From positions 144,314,780 through 144,378,779 of the forward strand of contig CM038041.1 of assembly GCA_021397845.1 (NCBI GenBank): DNA of 64,000 nucleotides, given 5' to 3'. The position numbers were made by a program, and so were the translations under genes. Positions 21,858 to 33,638 of the stretch are shown piece after piece (within the stretch, counting starts at the first letter, position 1; the number at the start of each line of letters is the position of its first letter). The notes under the pieces are model-generated. The model ran no database searches. It was not told the origin of the DNA and was given only the letters and a program-made list of their open reading frames with translations. This DNA is from Areca catechu. Its lineage: Eukaryota; Streptophyta; Magnoliopsida; Arecales; Arecaceae.

Positions 21858-22744
21858 TGTCTAGGGTTTCTGACTTGCTTGCATGTTTTGAGTGTCTCTC
21901 TTTTTTACTTTGTCTGCTCGAAGTAGACTCCCAAGGACGTCCGGTCCTAGGAACGAAGCGAGGTGCAAACCTCCTCTTCCCATTCCATGGGGTGTTCCTA
22001 GGGTGTGTAGGGGATCCGCTGGGTTACAACTTCGTAGCAGGAATTGTAAACGGGGAAAGCATTCTGTTTTCAGTCTGTAACTATCCTGTTGCAAGAATTG
22101 TTTTTCATTGCAGGTAATTCCAAATTACATGATTTTTATTTTTCTGGAACCAGTATAATTGAAGCTAGTTTACATAATTTTATTGTGATTTATTGGTTTT
22201 CGTGAGATTTCTGAGAGTTAAATTATAGCAACTCTATTTCTGTGTTTCTGCATTTCATTTTTTTGAGTGATCATCTCCTAATTCATCTTAAGAGCAATTG
22301 AGCATCTAAGATAAGGGGAGGAGTTGATAACCTCTCCTTAGCCCAAAACCACCACCCATTCATTCGATCCTAAGCCTAATTTTAAAACTTATTAGACTTA
22401 ATTTTTCCTAGTGGGCTAGGGACACCAACAAGTCGGGTCTAGGCTAGTGTTGAGTCAGTTTGTCTAGTTACTCTGTGTGTGCTTTGTACTCAGTGTCTAG
22501 AATGGTGGTTCAGGGACTACATCCCGAAGGGCTTGTGTGCTGGTCCGCCTACCTGGCCAATCACTGATTGGTATCTAGGATTGGCAGTTAAGGACCTAAC
22601 ACTCCCCTTACACCTGCCTGGCTAAGTCCCGAGTTACTACAAGCTAGCTTGCCACTCTGATTGGGCATCTAGTTTAGACTCTAGGTCTAGTGAGCCAGTA
22701 GTCGCTTTAGTCTAGTCACATTCTGTGTGCTTGCTTGCATCATC
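21858..22744 (+). other. Leader of element E
   Basis: An 887-base untranslated leader. The stretch around 22530-22620 (GGTCCGCCTACCTGGCCAAT and the following bases) is closely matched on the other strand in element F near 36300-36390, so the two leaders are homologous. No ORF of note. Confidence 0.65.
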
Positions 22745-24226
22745 ATGTCCACCCGGAATGGAGTACCCTCCCAACCTGGTCAAACCCAACCTGATTTAGA
22801 GGCCATGATTAGAACTCTTACCAAAAGTATAACCAAATTTAGTCAGGATATGAATGAGGGTTTTGCCCAGTTTAGAGATCGAGTCCAAGTACTTGAGAAA
22901 TGTAGACATCAAAATTGGACCCCTGATCCAAAATTTAATAGGCCCCAACCTCATCCATGCCAGGAGCCTAGGAGGACCTTATACCGTGATCCCGAGCATA
23001 ACCTTAGAAAGCCTAACCATGATATCTATAGTGTGGATCGTGTCTATGAGAGGTCCTTACAATATTCTAGACCAGTCACTCAACAACCCAAGTCTTCTAG
23101 ATCAAACCATTTATATCCACACCCATGCCCAAGTAAGGTCTCTACTAGCTTGAAACCCAGTGTGACCCAGGTTCCTATATCGCAAGAATGTTGGTTTTGT
23201 GGAGAAAGAGGCCATAAATCTAGTCAGTGCCCATGCATAGGACTGGCTTGTGCACAGCTAAGTGGTAAGAATCCTAAGGATGACATTAATGAGGGAGAAC
23301 CCAAGCCTACCAATGAGGAAGAAAGGTTAGGTATGACAGACCCAGAATCAGTTGACCCGATTACCACTGACCCGAAACCCATTAAAGATGGCATCAAGGA
23401 AGTATATGATGCTGGCTTGAGTCTAGTTGATGAATATGAGGGGGAAGAACTTGAAGAATGTGACATCGATACTATCGGTTCCTTATCTGAGGAGACCTTG
23501 GAGAGCAACCAAGTGGTAGGACCTAGTTCAGAAATTCAAGAGATTTGTGAGAATCAGGTTCCTTTAGTCAAATACCCCCAGGAAGAACTCATAGTGTTAG
23601 CCCGAGCTATCAGTTCGTACCCTCTAATGACAGTCATTCCCCAAGTACCAATTGAAGATCTTTGCACTGAACTGTTTAAGTTTGCCCACCCTATGGTAGA
23701 TCCTCTCCTTAGGATGACTGAATCAAGCCTCTTACAATTGGACCTTGTCCCATGCCCAGCCACTAAGGTCTCTCCCGTAATCTCAGTTGAACATCCTTGT
23801 CTTGAGCGGATTGATTCACCCAGTCCTGTAGAAGTCTTCCTTATGACCCCAAACCCCTTCCTTCGCATGACTGACCTACCCTTCTATAGAGTATACCTTT
23901 CCTCACCCATAGGTCAAATTTCAAGTCTTGAAGTCATCATCCATAAACCCTCCCATGAATCATTCTCTAATCCATTTCTTGAGAAAGTGGATCATTGTTT
24001 GCTTAGAAAACAAACCTTAACTATTGCAATCACATGTCCTAGGCTACTCCCCGAACCATCTCTTGATCCATTCCTAGGAGTAGCAAACTTTTCCTTTCAT
24101 AAGGATGACCAGTTGACACTCATAGATCACCATTCAAACCTTCAGGTCACCACCCTTAGTCAGCAGGTAATTCGAGACTCCACCTCATATTTCCTCCCTT
24201 TCTCTAGGACTTCCAATGCTTCTTAA
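22745..24226 (+). CDS. Gag-like protein of element E
   Basis: The ORF is open for 493 codons from the chosen ATG at 22745 (MSTRNGV). An upstream in-frame ATG at 22727 exists, but F starts with the matching MSTRSGV. It has a short predicted coil (ITKFSQDMNEGFAQFRDRVQ), an Arg/Pro-rich region and a CCHC knuckle at about residues 149-162 (CWFCGERGHKSSQC). An acidic block (LSLVDEYEGEELEECD, also in F) follows, and then a long Pro/Leu/Ser-rich region. No protease motif follows. The homologous text goes on past the TAA (to about 24370: RFATYFWKTLWHLLGTHDK), so the stop may be premature. It is likely a nucleic-acid-binding particle protein; the capsid domain is not obvious. Confidence 0.75.
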   Translation: MSTRNGVPSQPGQTQPDLEAMIRTLTKSITKFSQDMNEGFAQFRDRVQVLEKCRHQNWTPDPKFNRPQPHPCQEPRRTLYRDPEHNLRKPNHDIYSVDRVYERSLQYSRPVTQQPKSSRSNHLYPHPCPSKVSTSLKPSVTQVPISQECWFCGERGHKSSQCPCIGLACAQLSGKNPKDDINEGEPKPTNEEERLGMTDPESVDPITTDPKPIKDGIKEVYDAGLSLVDEYEGEELEECDIDTIGSLSEETLESNQVVGPSSEIQEICENQVPLVKYPQEELIVLARAISSYPLMTVIPQVPIEDLCTELFKFAHPMVDPLLRMTESSLLQLDLVPCPATKVSPVISVEHPCLERIDSPSPVEVFLMTPNPFLRMTDLPFYRVYLSSPIGQISSLEVIIHKPSHESFSNPFLEKVDHCLLRKQTLTIAITCPRLLPEPSLDPFLGVANFSFHKDDQLTLIDHHSNLQVTTLSQQVIRDSTSYFLPFSRTSNAS

Positions 24227-24575
24227 TCCATCCAAGTATACTTTGTCGAAGTCTTTAGAGTGAACCACGTGTCAGAACCTATTAGGTTTGCCACCTACTT
24301 CTGGAAGACCTTATGGCACCTACTAGGCACCCATGATAAGTTTTCATGCTCTGCATGCCATCCTCCGACCCAAGGTCAAACCTAGAGAGCCGTAGTTTGT
24401 TAGGTTTAGACCTAGGGTTCCTTTGAATAAAGTCCATTCTTTAGGAATGCGTCGTCAGTCGAGTTTAGGACATTGACTCAGATTTTGGTTGAGTAAGAAT
24501 ACCAGGAATTGGGATTTGTATTTTGTCCAGGGCTGAAATTGCATTCAATGTTTCGATCAATAGGTCTATAGGCTA
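24227..24575 (+). pseudogene. Degraded stretch between Gag and integrase tail of element E
   Basis: The first 150 bases, read in frame after the Gag stop, still match the C-terminal end of the F Gag-like frame (FATYFWKTLWHLLG and SCSACH against FALYFWHTLWHLLG and SCAHH). The rest, to about 24575, has no recognisable domain. This is where about 3-4 kb of pol would be in a complete chromovirus. Confidence 0.6.
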
Positions 24576-25341
24576 GAGTCCCTTTGAAATTGTTCATAGA
24601 TACAAGCCTCACACACCACTTGATCTGATTTCACTATTAGCCCACACACACAAGTCTCTTGATGCACTTGCATAGCATGTAAAGGACTTGCATAAAGAAA
24701 TTCATGCCAAAATAACTTTAAGTAATAAAACTTATAAGAAGTTGCCTGATTCTCAAAGGCGAGTCAAAACTTTTGTTGAGGGTGACTATGTAATGATTAG
24801 GTTAAGGCCTGAATGGTTTCCTCCTGGAACTGTTAGAAAGTTACATGCTAGAGGAGCTGGACCATTTAGAGTGGTGAAGAGAGTAGGGTCCAATGCCTAT
24901 GTGCTCGAGTTGCCTTCAGAACTAGGCATTAGCTCCACTTTCAACATTACAGACCTAGTAGAGTATAGAGAGCCAGCTATGATTCCCAGTGAGCCTTTTG
25001 AGCCTAATCCTAATCTTGAGAGTGAACCCAACCCTGTGTGTCCACCAACAAACTGGCCTGTGAGGAAAGAGCAGATTGAAAAGATCTTGGACGATCAGGT
25101 TATCTCTACTCGTAATCGAGGATACCAAAGATACCTGGTCCGCTGGCAAGGAAGGCCAGATTCTGATGACTCTTGGATCTTCCGAGAAGAATTACAAGAA
25201 TTGGACCCAGAGCTCTTGGAGAGATACCAGAGCCAACTTGATCCATACTCGACAGGGTTGAGTTCCTCCCACCCCGGGAGAATTGGTGCGGGCACCAGAC
25301 TTAAAAGAAGACTTCAGGGCTCTATCTGGATCTCTGATTAA
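24576..25341 (+). pseudogene. Integrase C-terminal part with chromodomain, element E
   Basis: The frame begins with the end of the integrase core (PFEIVH and KPHTPLDL wording near 24590), has a stop near 24680, and is then open 24688-25341. It shows the GPY/F-type module (GDYVMIRLRPEWFPPGTVRKL, GAGPFRVVKR, NAYVLELP) and a chromodomain at residues about 125-190 (QIEKILDDQVIS, YQRYLVRWQGRP, DSWIFREEL). Chromodomains direct integration to heterochromatin marks. The ORF crosses the 3' LTR border at 25284 and stops 58 bases inside it. No catalytic D-D-E part remains. Confidence 0.85.
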
Positions 25342-26946
25342 CCTTGCCCAAAGAATTAGGATTTTCTGGTTTTGTAATAAGGGTTGACTCGGTCAACTCA
25401 ATTTTAGTTTGAGTCTGTATTTCCATGCAATTAAATTTTATTGAGTCATGTTGACTCAGTGCAAGTCCTAGTAGTGGTCTAGGTCTTCTCCAGGGTGCCA
25501 CATTTTCTCCCAGGCCCAAGCAAGTGGGCGCCACACTCCCAGCCACATGCCAAGTCCAGGAGGTGCCACAAATCCATCCCAGTGTCTTGGTCCCCACACC
25601 CAAGGAAGCAAGAATTTTTCTTGAAGCCAAAATCAAGGAGGTGCCCCATATGTATCTTAAAAGGCCAAGCTAAAGGAGGAAAGAAGCATTTCTTGGGGAG
25701 CACTTCAAGGGGGCGCCCAATCCATGCCAAAAAAGCCCAAAGCAAAGTTGGGAAGAGCCATGACTTGGGGAGAAAGAAAAGGAGGTGTCCAAAAGAGTTG
25801 AGCCATGGAAGGAAAAAAATATTTCTTGAAGAGCAAAGCTAGGAAGCGCCACCTACTTACCATTTGAAGCTTTCAATCAACATTTATGGAACCTCTTGGC
25901 CGGCCATATGGGGAAGAATTGATTCTACAAACCTAATTTGAAGATCCATCCTATTAGTCCCACATGGGAAGATGTAAAACCCTGACCTCTTGTAAAGTCC
26001 TATAAAATAAACCCCTCTTGTAAGTTTTGAAAACAACTAATGAATGAATTCAAATTTTGTGTGAGCAACTTTGTGTTTCTCTCTTCCGCACTTGCATTCA
26101 GGTGTTGAGCTCCGTGAGGGAGTAAATCCGGGTTCCCTAGGAACCTTGAGGAGGTGTGAGATCTCCAACCCCAAAACCCTAGGTTAGCCACTTCACTTCC
26201 AAACCCTAGCCGCCCATCATCCTCTTCATTCCACCAAATCCTAGCCTACCCCATCTCTCACGGCCCCTCTCTCCAAGTAGAGGCCGACCACCAGCATCCA
26301 GGTCCAGTTCGGCTACTTCGAAGACAGAGCAAATCCCAGAGGAGTCAGATCAGCATCCAGGAGAATCAGGATTTCAGCAACATCAACTTTCAAGTTCTTC
26401 TATCTGGTAAATCCTTCCTTGAGTATCTGGTTCCATAACTTGTTCTTCTTCTTTCCCAGATCTTGAGTTCAGAAGAAGCCAACTCTGCCAAAGGGCCAGT
26501 ATTGGAGGATCCATTACGAAGATATCTGAATCCGGGGATCCAACAATCTGCTCAAGAGAGTCCTTCCACTAAACTCTGTGAAGATCACTGCCTGGTCTGT
26601 AACCCTTCTCTTCTCTTTACTTCTGTCCTGTTGAAAGTTCAGAGCGAAACCCTAGGTCTGGGAGTTTCTCAACCCCCAGCGATCCTTTACTTCTGAACTA
26701 CTCTGATAACCTAGTTTCTTTAAATTGTGCTTTCAATTATTACATAGTTTCTGTCAATTTAGTTTAACTTTTCTTTGAGTCAAAGCCAACTTCTGAAAAT
26801 ATTAAAAAAAAAAAGAACAACAAAAAAAAGAATTAGTCTTAATTTACTTCTGCATCGCATCATCTCTTCTTTCGTTCTGCATCATTTTTGGTATCAGAGC
26901 TCTCGTTATGCATCAATTTTGGTATCAGAGCTCTCGTTCTGCATCA
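25284..26946 (+). repeat. 3' LTR of element E
   Basis: This 1663-bp LTR differs by few bases from the 5' copy. Its TATA box is at 26001-26009. It also ends with the reiterated TGGTATCAGAGCTCTCG / TGCATCA units (about 26880-26946), which shows they were copied as part of the LTR. A short purine run (CGGGAGAA, 25274-25281) precedes it and may be the polypurine tract. Confidence 0.93.
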
Positions 26947-27569
26947 GGTGGGATACGTAGGGACATCCAATGAACTAAAATAGTCCTAACTTTATGCTCT
27001 AATCCAATCTCCAATCCTAAAATTTTGTTGTTCAAGAAAAGTGAAATCCAACCTTCTACCTGAAGTAACGAGATGGTTGTCCATTAAGCTGATTTACCTC
27101 TATGGAGCTTGATGTTCTTGAGTTTCATGATGAGTCAGCTCTTCTTCTCTTCTCTTGGATCTCCTCTTGGCTTGAACTGTGCTAGGTGCCACTCGCTTTG
27201 ATCTCTGTGCTACAGCTCTTTTAGGTGCCATTGGATCAGGAATCAAGAAAGATTTGGAAGGTTTGTGTGGTCCCTAAGGTTAGTATGCAAAGTGGTCCCT
27301 TAGGTTTAGTTTCAACAGTAAATGGGAGGGTAAAAATAAATTTTTAGGGCTTGCAGCTCTCATATAACCCCATCATCCGAGTCGACTCGCCTAGACAGCC
27401 TTCCTGCTCTAGTCGACTTGAGCAAAAATAGAGAAAAAGGATCCAAATTTCAAGGAAATAATTTTTAATCCTAGAAAAATACTAAGAAAGGTGTGTATCT
27501 AGCTTAGACAGGTGTTGGAGGTCTTCTAGCTAAATTTTCCTTAATTTTTTAAGAAATTAGATCAAAAAT

Positions 27570-28222
27570 CTAAAAAGGATCACAAAGATCTAATTCTCCT
27601 TTAATCATTCGAAATCTATCTTCACTAAGTGGTTTGGTAAAGATGTCAGCTAATTATTTTTCAGTATAAATGAATTCAAGTTCCATATCACCATTTTGAA
27701 CATGATCCCTAATAAAATAATGTCTAGTTTCAATATACTTAGTTCTTGAATGCTGAATAGGATTCTTTGTTAAGTTAATAGCACTTATATTATCACATTT
27801 GATTGAAATTTTAGATTGAATAACACCATAATCTTCTAGTTGTTGCTTAATCCATAACACTTGAGCACAACAACTTCCTTCAGCCACATACTCTACCTCA
27901 GTAGTAGATAGTGCCATGGAGTTTTGTTTCTTACTGTGCTATGAGATTAGTTCAACCCTAGAAATTGATATGTGCCACTAGTACTATTTCTATCAATTCT
28001 ATATCCACCATAGTCAGCATCAGAATAATCAATTAAATTTAAAGATAAAGGTTTAGAATACCATAAACCTAAATTTGATATACCTTTAAGATAATTTATA
28101 ATTCTTTTAATAGCAAGTATTTATGATTCTTTAGGATTAGATTGAATTCTTATACATACACAAATACTAAATAGTATATCAGGTCTACTTGCAGTCAAAT
28201 AAAGTAAAGATTCGATCATACC
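27570..28222 (-). pseudogene. RNase H end of element D pol
   Basis: Pieces read LYLTASRPDILFSI, NYLKGISNLGLWYS, IDYSDADYGGY (intact Asp pair) and, in the open stretch 27917-27654, STTEVEYVAEGSCCAQVLW and NPIQHSRTKYIE. The end, LADIFTKPLSEDRF and the stop at 27570-27572, is the standard copia C-terminus. Several stops and one frame change. Confidence 0.88.
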
Positions 28223-29060
28223 TCAATATAGTTTTTGATCAACCTTGTTACCTTCCTCATCTTTGTCAAGTTTGTGGGTTGGGCTCATAGGTGTGCCAAT
28301 TTCTTTTACAGATTCCATCCCAAACTTCTTCAATAGTTTTTTGATGTACTTTGTTTGTTTGATGAATATCCCTTTCTTTGTTTGTTTGATTTGTAGTCCA
28401 AGGAAGAAAGTGAGTTCATCCATCATGCTCATTTCAAATTCTCCCTGCATTAGCTTGGCAAATTTTTGACATAAAGTTTTATTAGTTGCATCAAAGATTA
28501 TATTATCAACATATATCTGTACAGCTAATAATTCATCATCTTTTCTTTTGATAAACAAAGTTGTATCACTTTACTTCTTTTGAAATCATTTTCTAAAAAA
28601 AATTTGCTCAACCTCTCATACCATGCTCTAGGTGCTTATTTTAAACCATATAAAGCTTTGTTTAGCTTGAAAACATGGTTTGAAAAAGAGTGATTTTCAA
28701 AACCTGGAGGTTGTTCTACAAAAACTTCATCTTCAATATAGCCATTTAGAAAATTACTTTTTACATCTATTTGAGAAAGTTTAAGATTCATATGACATGC
28801 AAATACAAGTAAGAGTCTTATGGCTTTTAATCTTGCTACAGATGCTTAAGTTTCATCAAAATCTATTTCTTTCTCTTGGTTATACCCTTTAATAACTAAT
28901 CTGGCTTTGTTTATAACTACATTATCTTTGTCATTTAATTTATTTCTAAAAACCCATTTAGAACCTATCACAAGATGTTCCTTAGGTCTTGCTACTAGAG
29001 TCTATACATTGTTCTTTTCAAATTGATTAAGTTCCTCCTGCATAGCCATCATCCAATATG
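28223..29060 (-). pseudogene. Reverse transcriptase of element D
   Basis: Starts with AMQEELNQFEKNNV, then GSKWVFRNKLND, ARLVIKGYNQEKEIDFDET, LSQIDVKSNFLN, VEQPPGFENH and YGLK-APRAWYERLS. A frame change lies near 28565. The active site is YVDNI (open stretch 28558-28223), with the second Asp changed to Asn, which would abolish activity. Several nonsense codons. Confidence 0.9.
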
Positions 29061-30037
29061 GATCATTTTCAGCTTCCTCTATGCAGTTAGGTTCAACTTG
29101 AGAAACAAATGCTAAGTAATCAAAGGTGTCTCTAAAGCATGACCTAGTTCTTACTTCTTGTGAGGGATCACCAATAATTAATTTTTTAGGATGAGAATGT
29201 GCATACCTCCAATCTTTTGGTAGCTCATCATGTTCTGTACTTACCTTTTCCTTTTCTTGATCAACTTGCTTTTCCTTCAAGCTCAAGTCCTTCACTCCAT
29301 CAATCAGGGAACCTGCATAATTATTAATATACTCTTTTTTTCTTGAAGGTGTGAGGTTAGACTCATCAAAAATAATATGAATAGATTCTTCAACAGTTAA
29401 GGTTCTTTTATTGAAAACTCTATATGCTTTACTAATAGTTGAATATCTAAGAAATATTCCTTGATCAGATTTTACATCAAATTTATCTAAGTTATCTTTT
29501 TCATTGTTCAAAATATAACATATACATCCAAAATTATGAAAGTAATGAATATTTGATTTTCTATCATTCCAAAGCTCATAGAAGATTTTCTTGAAAATTG
29601 ATCTAATTAAAACATAGTTTAATATGTAATATGTAGTGTTCATAGCTTTTGCCCAAAAATACCTTAGAAGATTGCCTTCACACAACATGGTTCGGGCCAT
29701 CTCTTCCAATATTCTATTTTTTCTTTCCACAATACCATTTTGTTGTGGTATTCTAGGGGCTGAAAAGTTATGATCAATGCCATGTTCTGTGTAAAATTTT
29801 TCAAAATATTGGTTTTCGAATTCAATACCATGATCACTTCTAATTGAAACAATTGAAAGATTTTTCTGATTTGAAATATTTTTATAAAATTTTTGAAAAA
29901 TTTTAAAAGCTACATCTTTATGTGCAAGAAACAAAATCCATGTAAATCATAAAAAATCATCTTCTATCACAAGCCCATACTTCATACCTCTTAGGCTTAT
30001 GGTCCTAGTTGGTCCAAATAATCCATGTATAGAGGTT
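29061..30037 (-). pseudogene. Integrase of element D
   Basis: A 310-codon open stretch (29934-29002) carries VSIRSDHGIEFEN (second Asp), APRIPQQNGIVERKNRILEE (Glu), the LRYFWAKAMNTT block, FGCICYIL and AYRVFNKRTLTVEESIH, and runs on into the RT start. The first Asp region (near 29990) is damaged. The long open frame may hide the element's age, since neighbouring domains are broken. Confidence 0.9.
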
Positions 30038-30650
30038 CTAAGGGTCTTGATGTTGAAACAATATTTTTTGATTTAAAACTCTCCTAGTTTGTTTACAATA
30101 TTGACATGCTTCACAAACATGATCAAAATCAACTTTAAACTTTGGTAAACCTCTATCAAAGTCTTTGAAAATTAATTTTGCTAAAACATGCATGCTAGCA
30201 TGACCCAATCTTCTATATCCAAATAAACTAGATTCCTTGTTTTTAGCATTCAAAACCATTAGACTTGTACTACTTGATTTTGCTAGATCATTCAAGTCTA
30301 CAATATAAATATTTCCAAGTCTATGATCAACAAACCTAATGCTAGAATCAAGAGAGCTATTAACTATGCACATTGAAGATTCAAATACAACTTTGAAGCC
30401 TTTATCACATAATTGACTGATGCTCAATAAATTATGCTTTAATTTATCTACTAGCAATACATTTTTAATATAAGTAGAAGGAGTAGAAGGAGTAATTTTG
30501 ATATTACAAATTCTAATAATTTTTTCCTTGCCATTATCACCAAATGTAACTATTCCATCATCTTCCATTTCAAGTATGATGAATTAATCTTTGTCACCCG
30601 TCATATGTCTTGAATAGTCGCTATCTAGATACCATCTCTTCTTTGAGTTT
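30038..30650 (-). pseudogene. Protease and gag-pre-integrase region of element D
   Basis: The protease motif near 30620 reads WYLDSDYSRHMTG; the active-site DSG has become DSD and the next Cys is Tyr. The open stretch 30568-30038 has VTFGDNGKEKII, VLLVDKLKHNLLSISQL and YRRLGHASMHVLAKL with CEACQY, the zinc-binding pre-integrase domain (first His of the usual W-H changed to Tyr). Confidence 0.87.
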
Positions 30651-30779
30651 TGGGCTGCAAGACATTCCTGTAAAATAATCAAGTAGAATTTTTAGATACC
30701 CATACTTTCTTGGATCCTTGATGGTTAGTAACTGTGGTTCCTTTAGGAACCCAAATATTTTTCACCTTATTTTTATTTT

Positions 30780-31206
30780 TCTTTCTTAGATTACATTCAT
30801 AAGCTTTGTGTCAAACCTCATTACAGCAAAAACAAACTACTTTTGGCTTTCGAAATGAATTGAATACTGAAAACTTCAATGCATAAGGTTTTAAAGCTAA
30901 AAATTTGTTTAAATGTATTGAATTATACCCAATTCCAGCTTTATTATTAGATTTCTTTCGATTATTCAAGATTAGCTCAAGTTTGTTTGAGCTTAGAGTC
31001 AACTTATCAACAAGAGGTTTGAGTCTATTCATTTCATTTTGCAAACTCTTATTCTTTTCAAAATACTCATCTTTTTCAGTTTGCAATACCTTGCATTTTT
31101 CAAAAATATTACTTAGTTTTTTTTGTAATAGATTATTCTTTTCAAAAATTTCATTCTTTTCCTTCAACAATATGTCATAGTTATTTTTTATGGATTTAAT
31201 TTTCAA
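30780..31206 (-). pseudogene. Coiled-coil extension and second zinc knuckle of element D Gag
   Basis: The open stretch 31206-30811 is a Lys/Glu/Asn/Leu-rich coiled coil (NEIFEKNNLLQKKLSNIFEK, YFEKNKSLQNEMNRLK). It is followed by a CCHC-like knuckle (CFCCNEV, a stop where Gly is usual, then HKAYEC). Same place as the coiled coil of element A. Confidence 0.75.
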
Positions 31207-32180
31207 ACTAGCTTTCTTGTATTCAGTTAAAAGTTCATAAAAGGCATATGTAATTCATCATAAGTAAATTCATGTATGAGTTCACTAGATGTTACCTCAT
31301 CTTCTAGACCCATCAAACATATATTGGCTATTTTTTATGTCTCTTCCTCTTCATTTAAAGTAGATTCATCGTTGTCGCTCCATGTAGCCATCATGGCTTT
31401 CTTCTTCTTCTTCTTGTATCCCTTTTTTAATGTAGGACACTCTTAACGGTAGTGCCCCAGCTTCTTGCATTCATAGCATATGGGTTGTTGCTACTTTTCT
31501 TCATCTTTATCTTTCTCCTTCTCTTTACTTTGTTCACCCTTACCAAGATGCTTCATCTAATATCTTGACTTTTTTTTGTTCATAAATCTCCTAAATCTTC
31601 TCATAACTAAGGCTATGTCATCATCTCCTCGTTCTTCATTAGAGGAGTGGCTTTCTTCTTCTTTCTCTTCTTCTTATTTTTTCATCTCAACTGCAGCCTT
31701 GAAAGCTATAGATTTTTTTTTCTTGTTGTCATCTTTGCTGTGGCGCTGTATTGTTAGTTCATGAGTAATTAAAGAACCAAGAAGTTTATCAAGTGAGAGT
31801 ATGTTTAAGTCCTTGACTTCTTGAATTGCAGTGATCTTGGGATCCCATTTATCTGGTAAACATCTAAGAATCTTTTGGACAAGATCAGCATTAGAATATA
31901 CCCTACCAAGACTTTTCAAACCATTAATAATATCTATAAATCTAGCAAATATTTTAGATATTGTTTCATTTGGTTTCATTTTGAAAAGCTCATAATTGTG
32001 CACAAGAATATTAATTTTGGAGGTCTTCGCTTGTGTTATGCCTTCATAAGTAACTTGTAGTTTATCCCAAATTTCCTTTACTGAAGTGCAAGTGAAAATC
32101 CGGTTAAACTCATTAGCATCCAAAGCACAATAAAAAGATTCATGGCTTTGGGATTTAGTTTATCCATTTTCATGTCATAT

Positions 32181-33638
32181 TGATGGGGAACTAATATGCA
32201 TGCGATTTTTTTTGTATGTTTTACATGTTGAGTTAGGTGATTATTTCCCGAATTTCAGATCAAAATTATTTGTAGGAAATTTTGTATGAATTTTTGAAGA
32301 TCAGCATGCAGATTAGGACCTAGAAAAGTAGAAAAGAAGGATCGCCAGGACTGAGAAGCCTCGGTTAGGGCAAGTTCTCCTATAATAAAACTACTGGAGG
32401 TAGAGGGAGTGTACCTGACAATGTCTGTGAAGATCGTAGCAAAAGGGTCTCTCGTTCATCGATGGATGCGGCCTGGAAAACCGAGCCAAAGACCCACGGA
32501 TACCCGGCTTTCTGCTCGGTGATCCGATTGAGGCTTGGCTGGAGTCGTTGGATTCGTAGGAACTCGGGAACCTGTAAATAACCTGCCAGGGGTTAGAAAA
32601 CTCACAAAGGAACAAGAAAACAAAGAAAAAAATAGCAAGGGAAGGCTTCTTTTGGAGTGGGCGTCCAAGGATCTGAGAGGCTTGTTGGTAGCAAGAAGAT
32701 GATTGCAGCACTGGGAAGAAAAACTCTCACAAACCCCTTTATGCACACAGCAGGGTATCACACAACTCAATAGAAGAACTCAAGGTTTTAATTCATATAA
32801 AAAATTAGGTTTCATACAAGAGGCTAGGGTCCCTTAAATAGACCCTTAACCTTGGGCTTCAAGTAAGGGTACATAAGTCTTTACATAAGAATCTTTTTCC
32901 CTCTCAAACCCTAGCTAGAAAATAAGGAAATATTAGGTAGAAAAATCCCTAAAAACTTTCTTGACTTGGTCAAGACTCCAAGGATGCTTAGGGGGCCGTG
33001 TTGGGCTTCTAGGAGCAGCAAAAGGCTGGCCCAAAGGGGCTCGGGTGTATGGGTTTGGGCCTCTAGAAGCTGGGGTGGCCTGGTAGCCAGGTAGCAGGAA
33101 TATTCCCTGGTATCTTGCTTCTTAGGGGCTTGGGCTTGGCACCTGGGCTTGATTTCTCTAGGCTAGGATGCAGATGGACCTCTGGAATCATGGATGCCCT
33201 TATCTATGAATATACTTTGGCATCTGGAAGGGAATATGGGTATCTGGAGGGCATCTGCAAGAAATCAGGGTTTTCTGAATTTTCCTCCTGGGGTCTTCAA
33301 ATCTTCAAGCTGGGTTGGACTTGGGCTATACTTCCATGTCTTCAATCTAGTTGGACTTGGTCTTCACTTGTATGATATAGTCTTGAGTCTTCGGTATGCT
33401 TGGACAGGACTCAAAAAAATAAAATTAGCTCAACATGAGCTGACTAGCATTGGACTGAACTAGCTCAACATGAGCTGACTAGTACAGAACTGAAATAACA
33501 ACTCAAAAGACTCAAATAACAACTAAAATAGACTCAGATGGGCTAAGCCCTTATTACAGATGGACTCATAAATTATTGATCAATTCACAGAGGATTGAAA
33601 AGCCTCTATCTTATCTGGTGCCTCCGGTGTCCCCACCA
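32181..33638 (-). repeat. 3' LTR of element F
   Basis: This 1458-bp LTR begins TGATGGGGAACT and ends CCCCACCA on the + strand. A TATA-like TATTTAAG lies near 32834-32841 on the - strand. It differs from the 5' LTR by a few percent by eye. Confidence 0.93.

Larger units (their letters stand above)
20175..26946 (+). mobile_element. Element E: internally deleted chromovirus-like Ty3/gypsy element
   Basis: Two LTRs (20175-21839 and 25284-26946) with TGGTGCGGG starts and TCTGCATCA ends are flanked by a perfect GGTGG duplication (20170-20174 and 26947-26951). The inside is only 3.4 kb: primer binding site, leader, gag-like ORF, a short degraded stretch, and the integrase tail with chromodomain. 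Protease, RT, RNase H and the integrase core are absent, so E is non-autonomous. LTRs differ by only a few bases per 200 by eye, so E is younger than its host D. Element F has the same plan. Confidence 0.92.
18843..27231 (-). pseudogene. Extra ORF after pol of element D, split by element E
   Basis: The likely start is ATG at 27231 (MAPKRAVAQRSKRVA, basic) and the end PSDED with TAG at 18843-18845. Coding parts are 27231-26952 and 20174-18843; element E lies between. The Transposase_32-like domain is well seen at 20040-19650 (RVFLPRTGRFDWVSERDL, LPSIIISQMRDAAIKA, ACLPYGMAFTVLFQDCGID). It is followed by a very acidic Asp/Glu/Pro stretch (19616-19365), with stops between. Same class as the extra ORFs of A and C but more diverged. 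Confidence 0.7.

Noticed and set aside
32391..32770. Cys/Ser/Leu-rich frames repeated at 37348-37659
   Set aside because: They are parts of the two F LTRs and have no codon or domain support.
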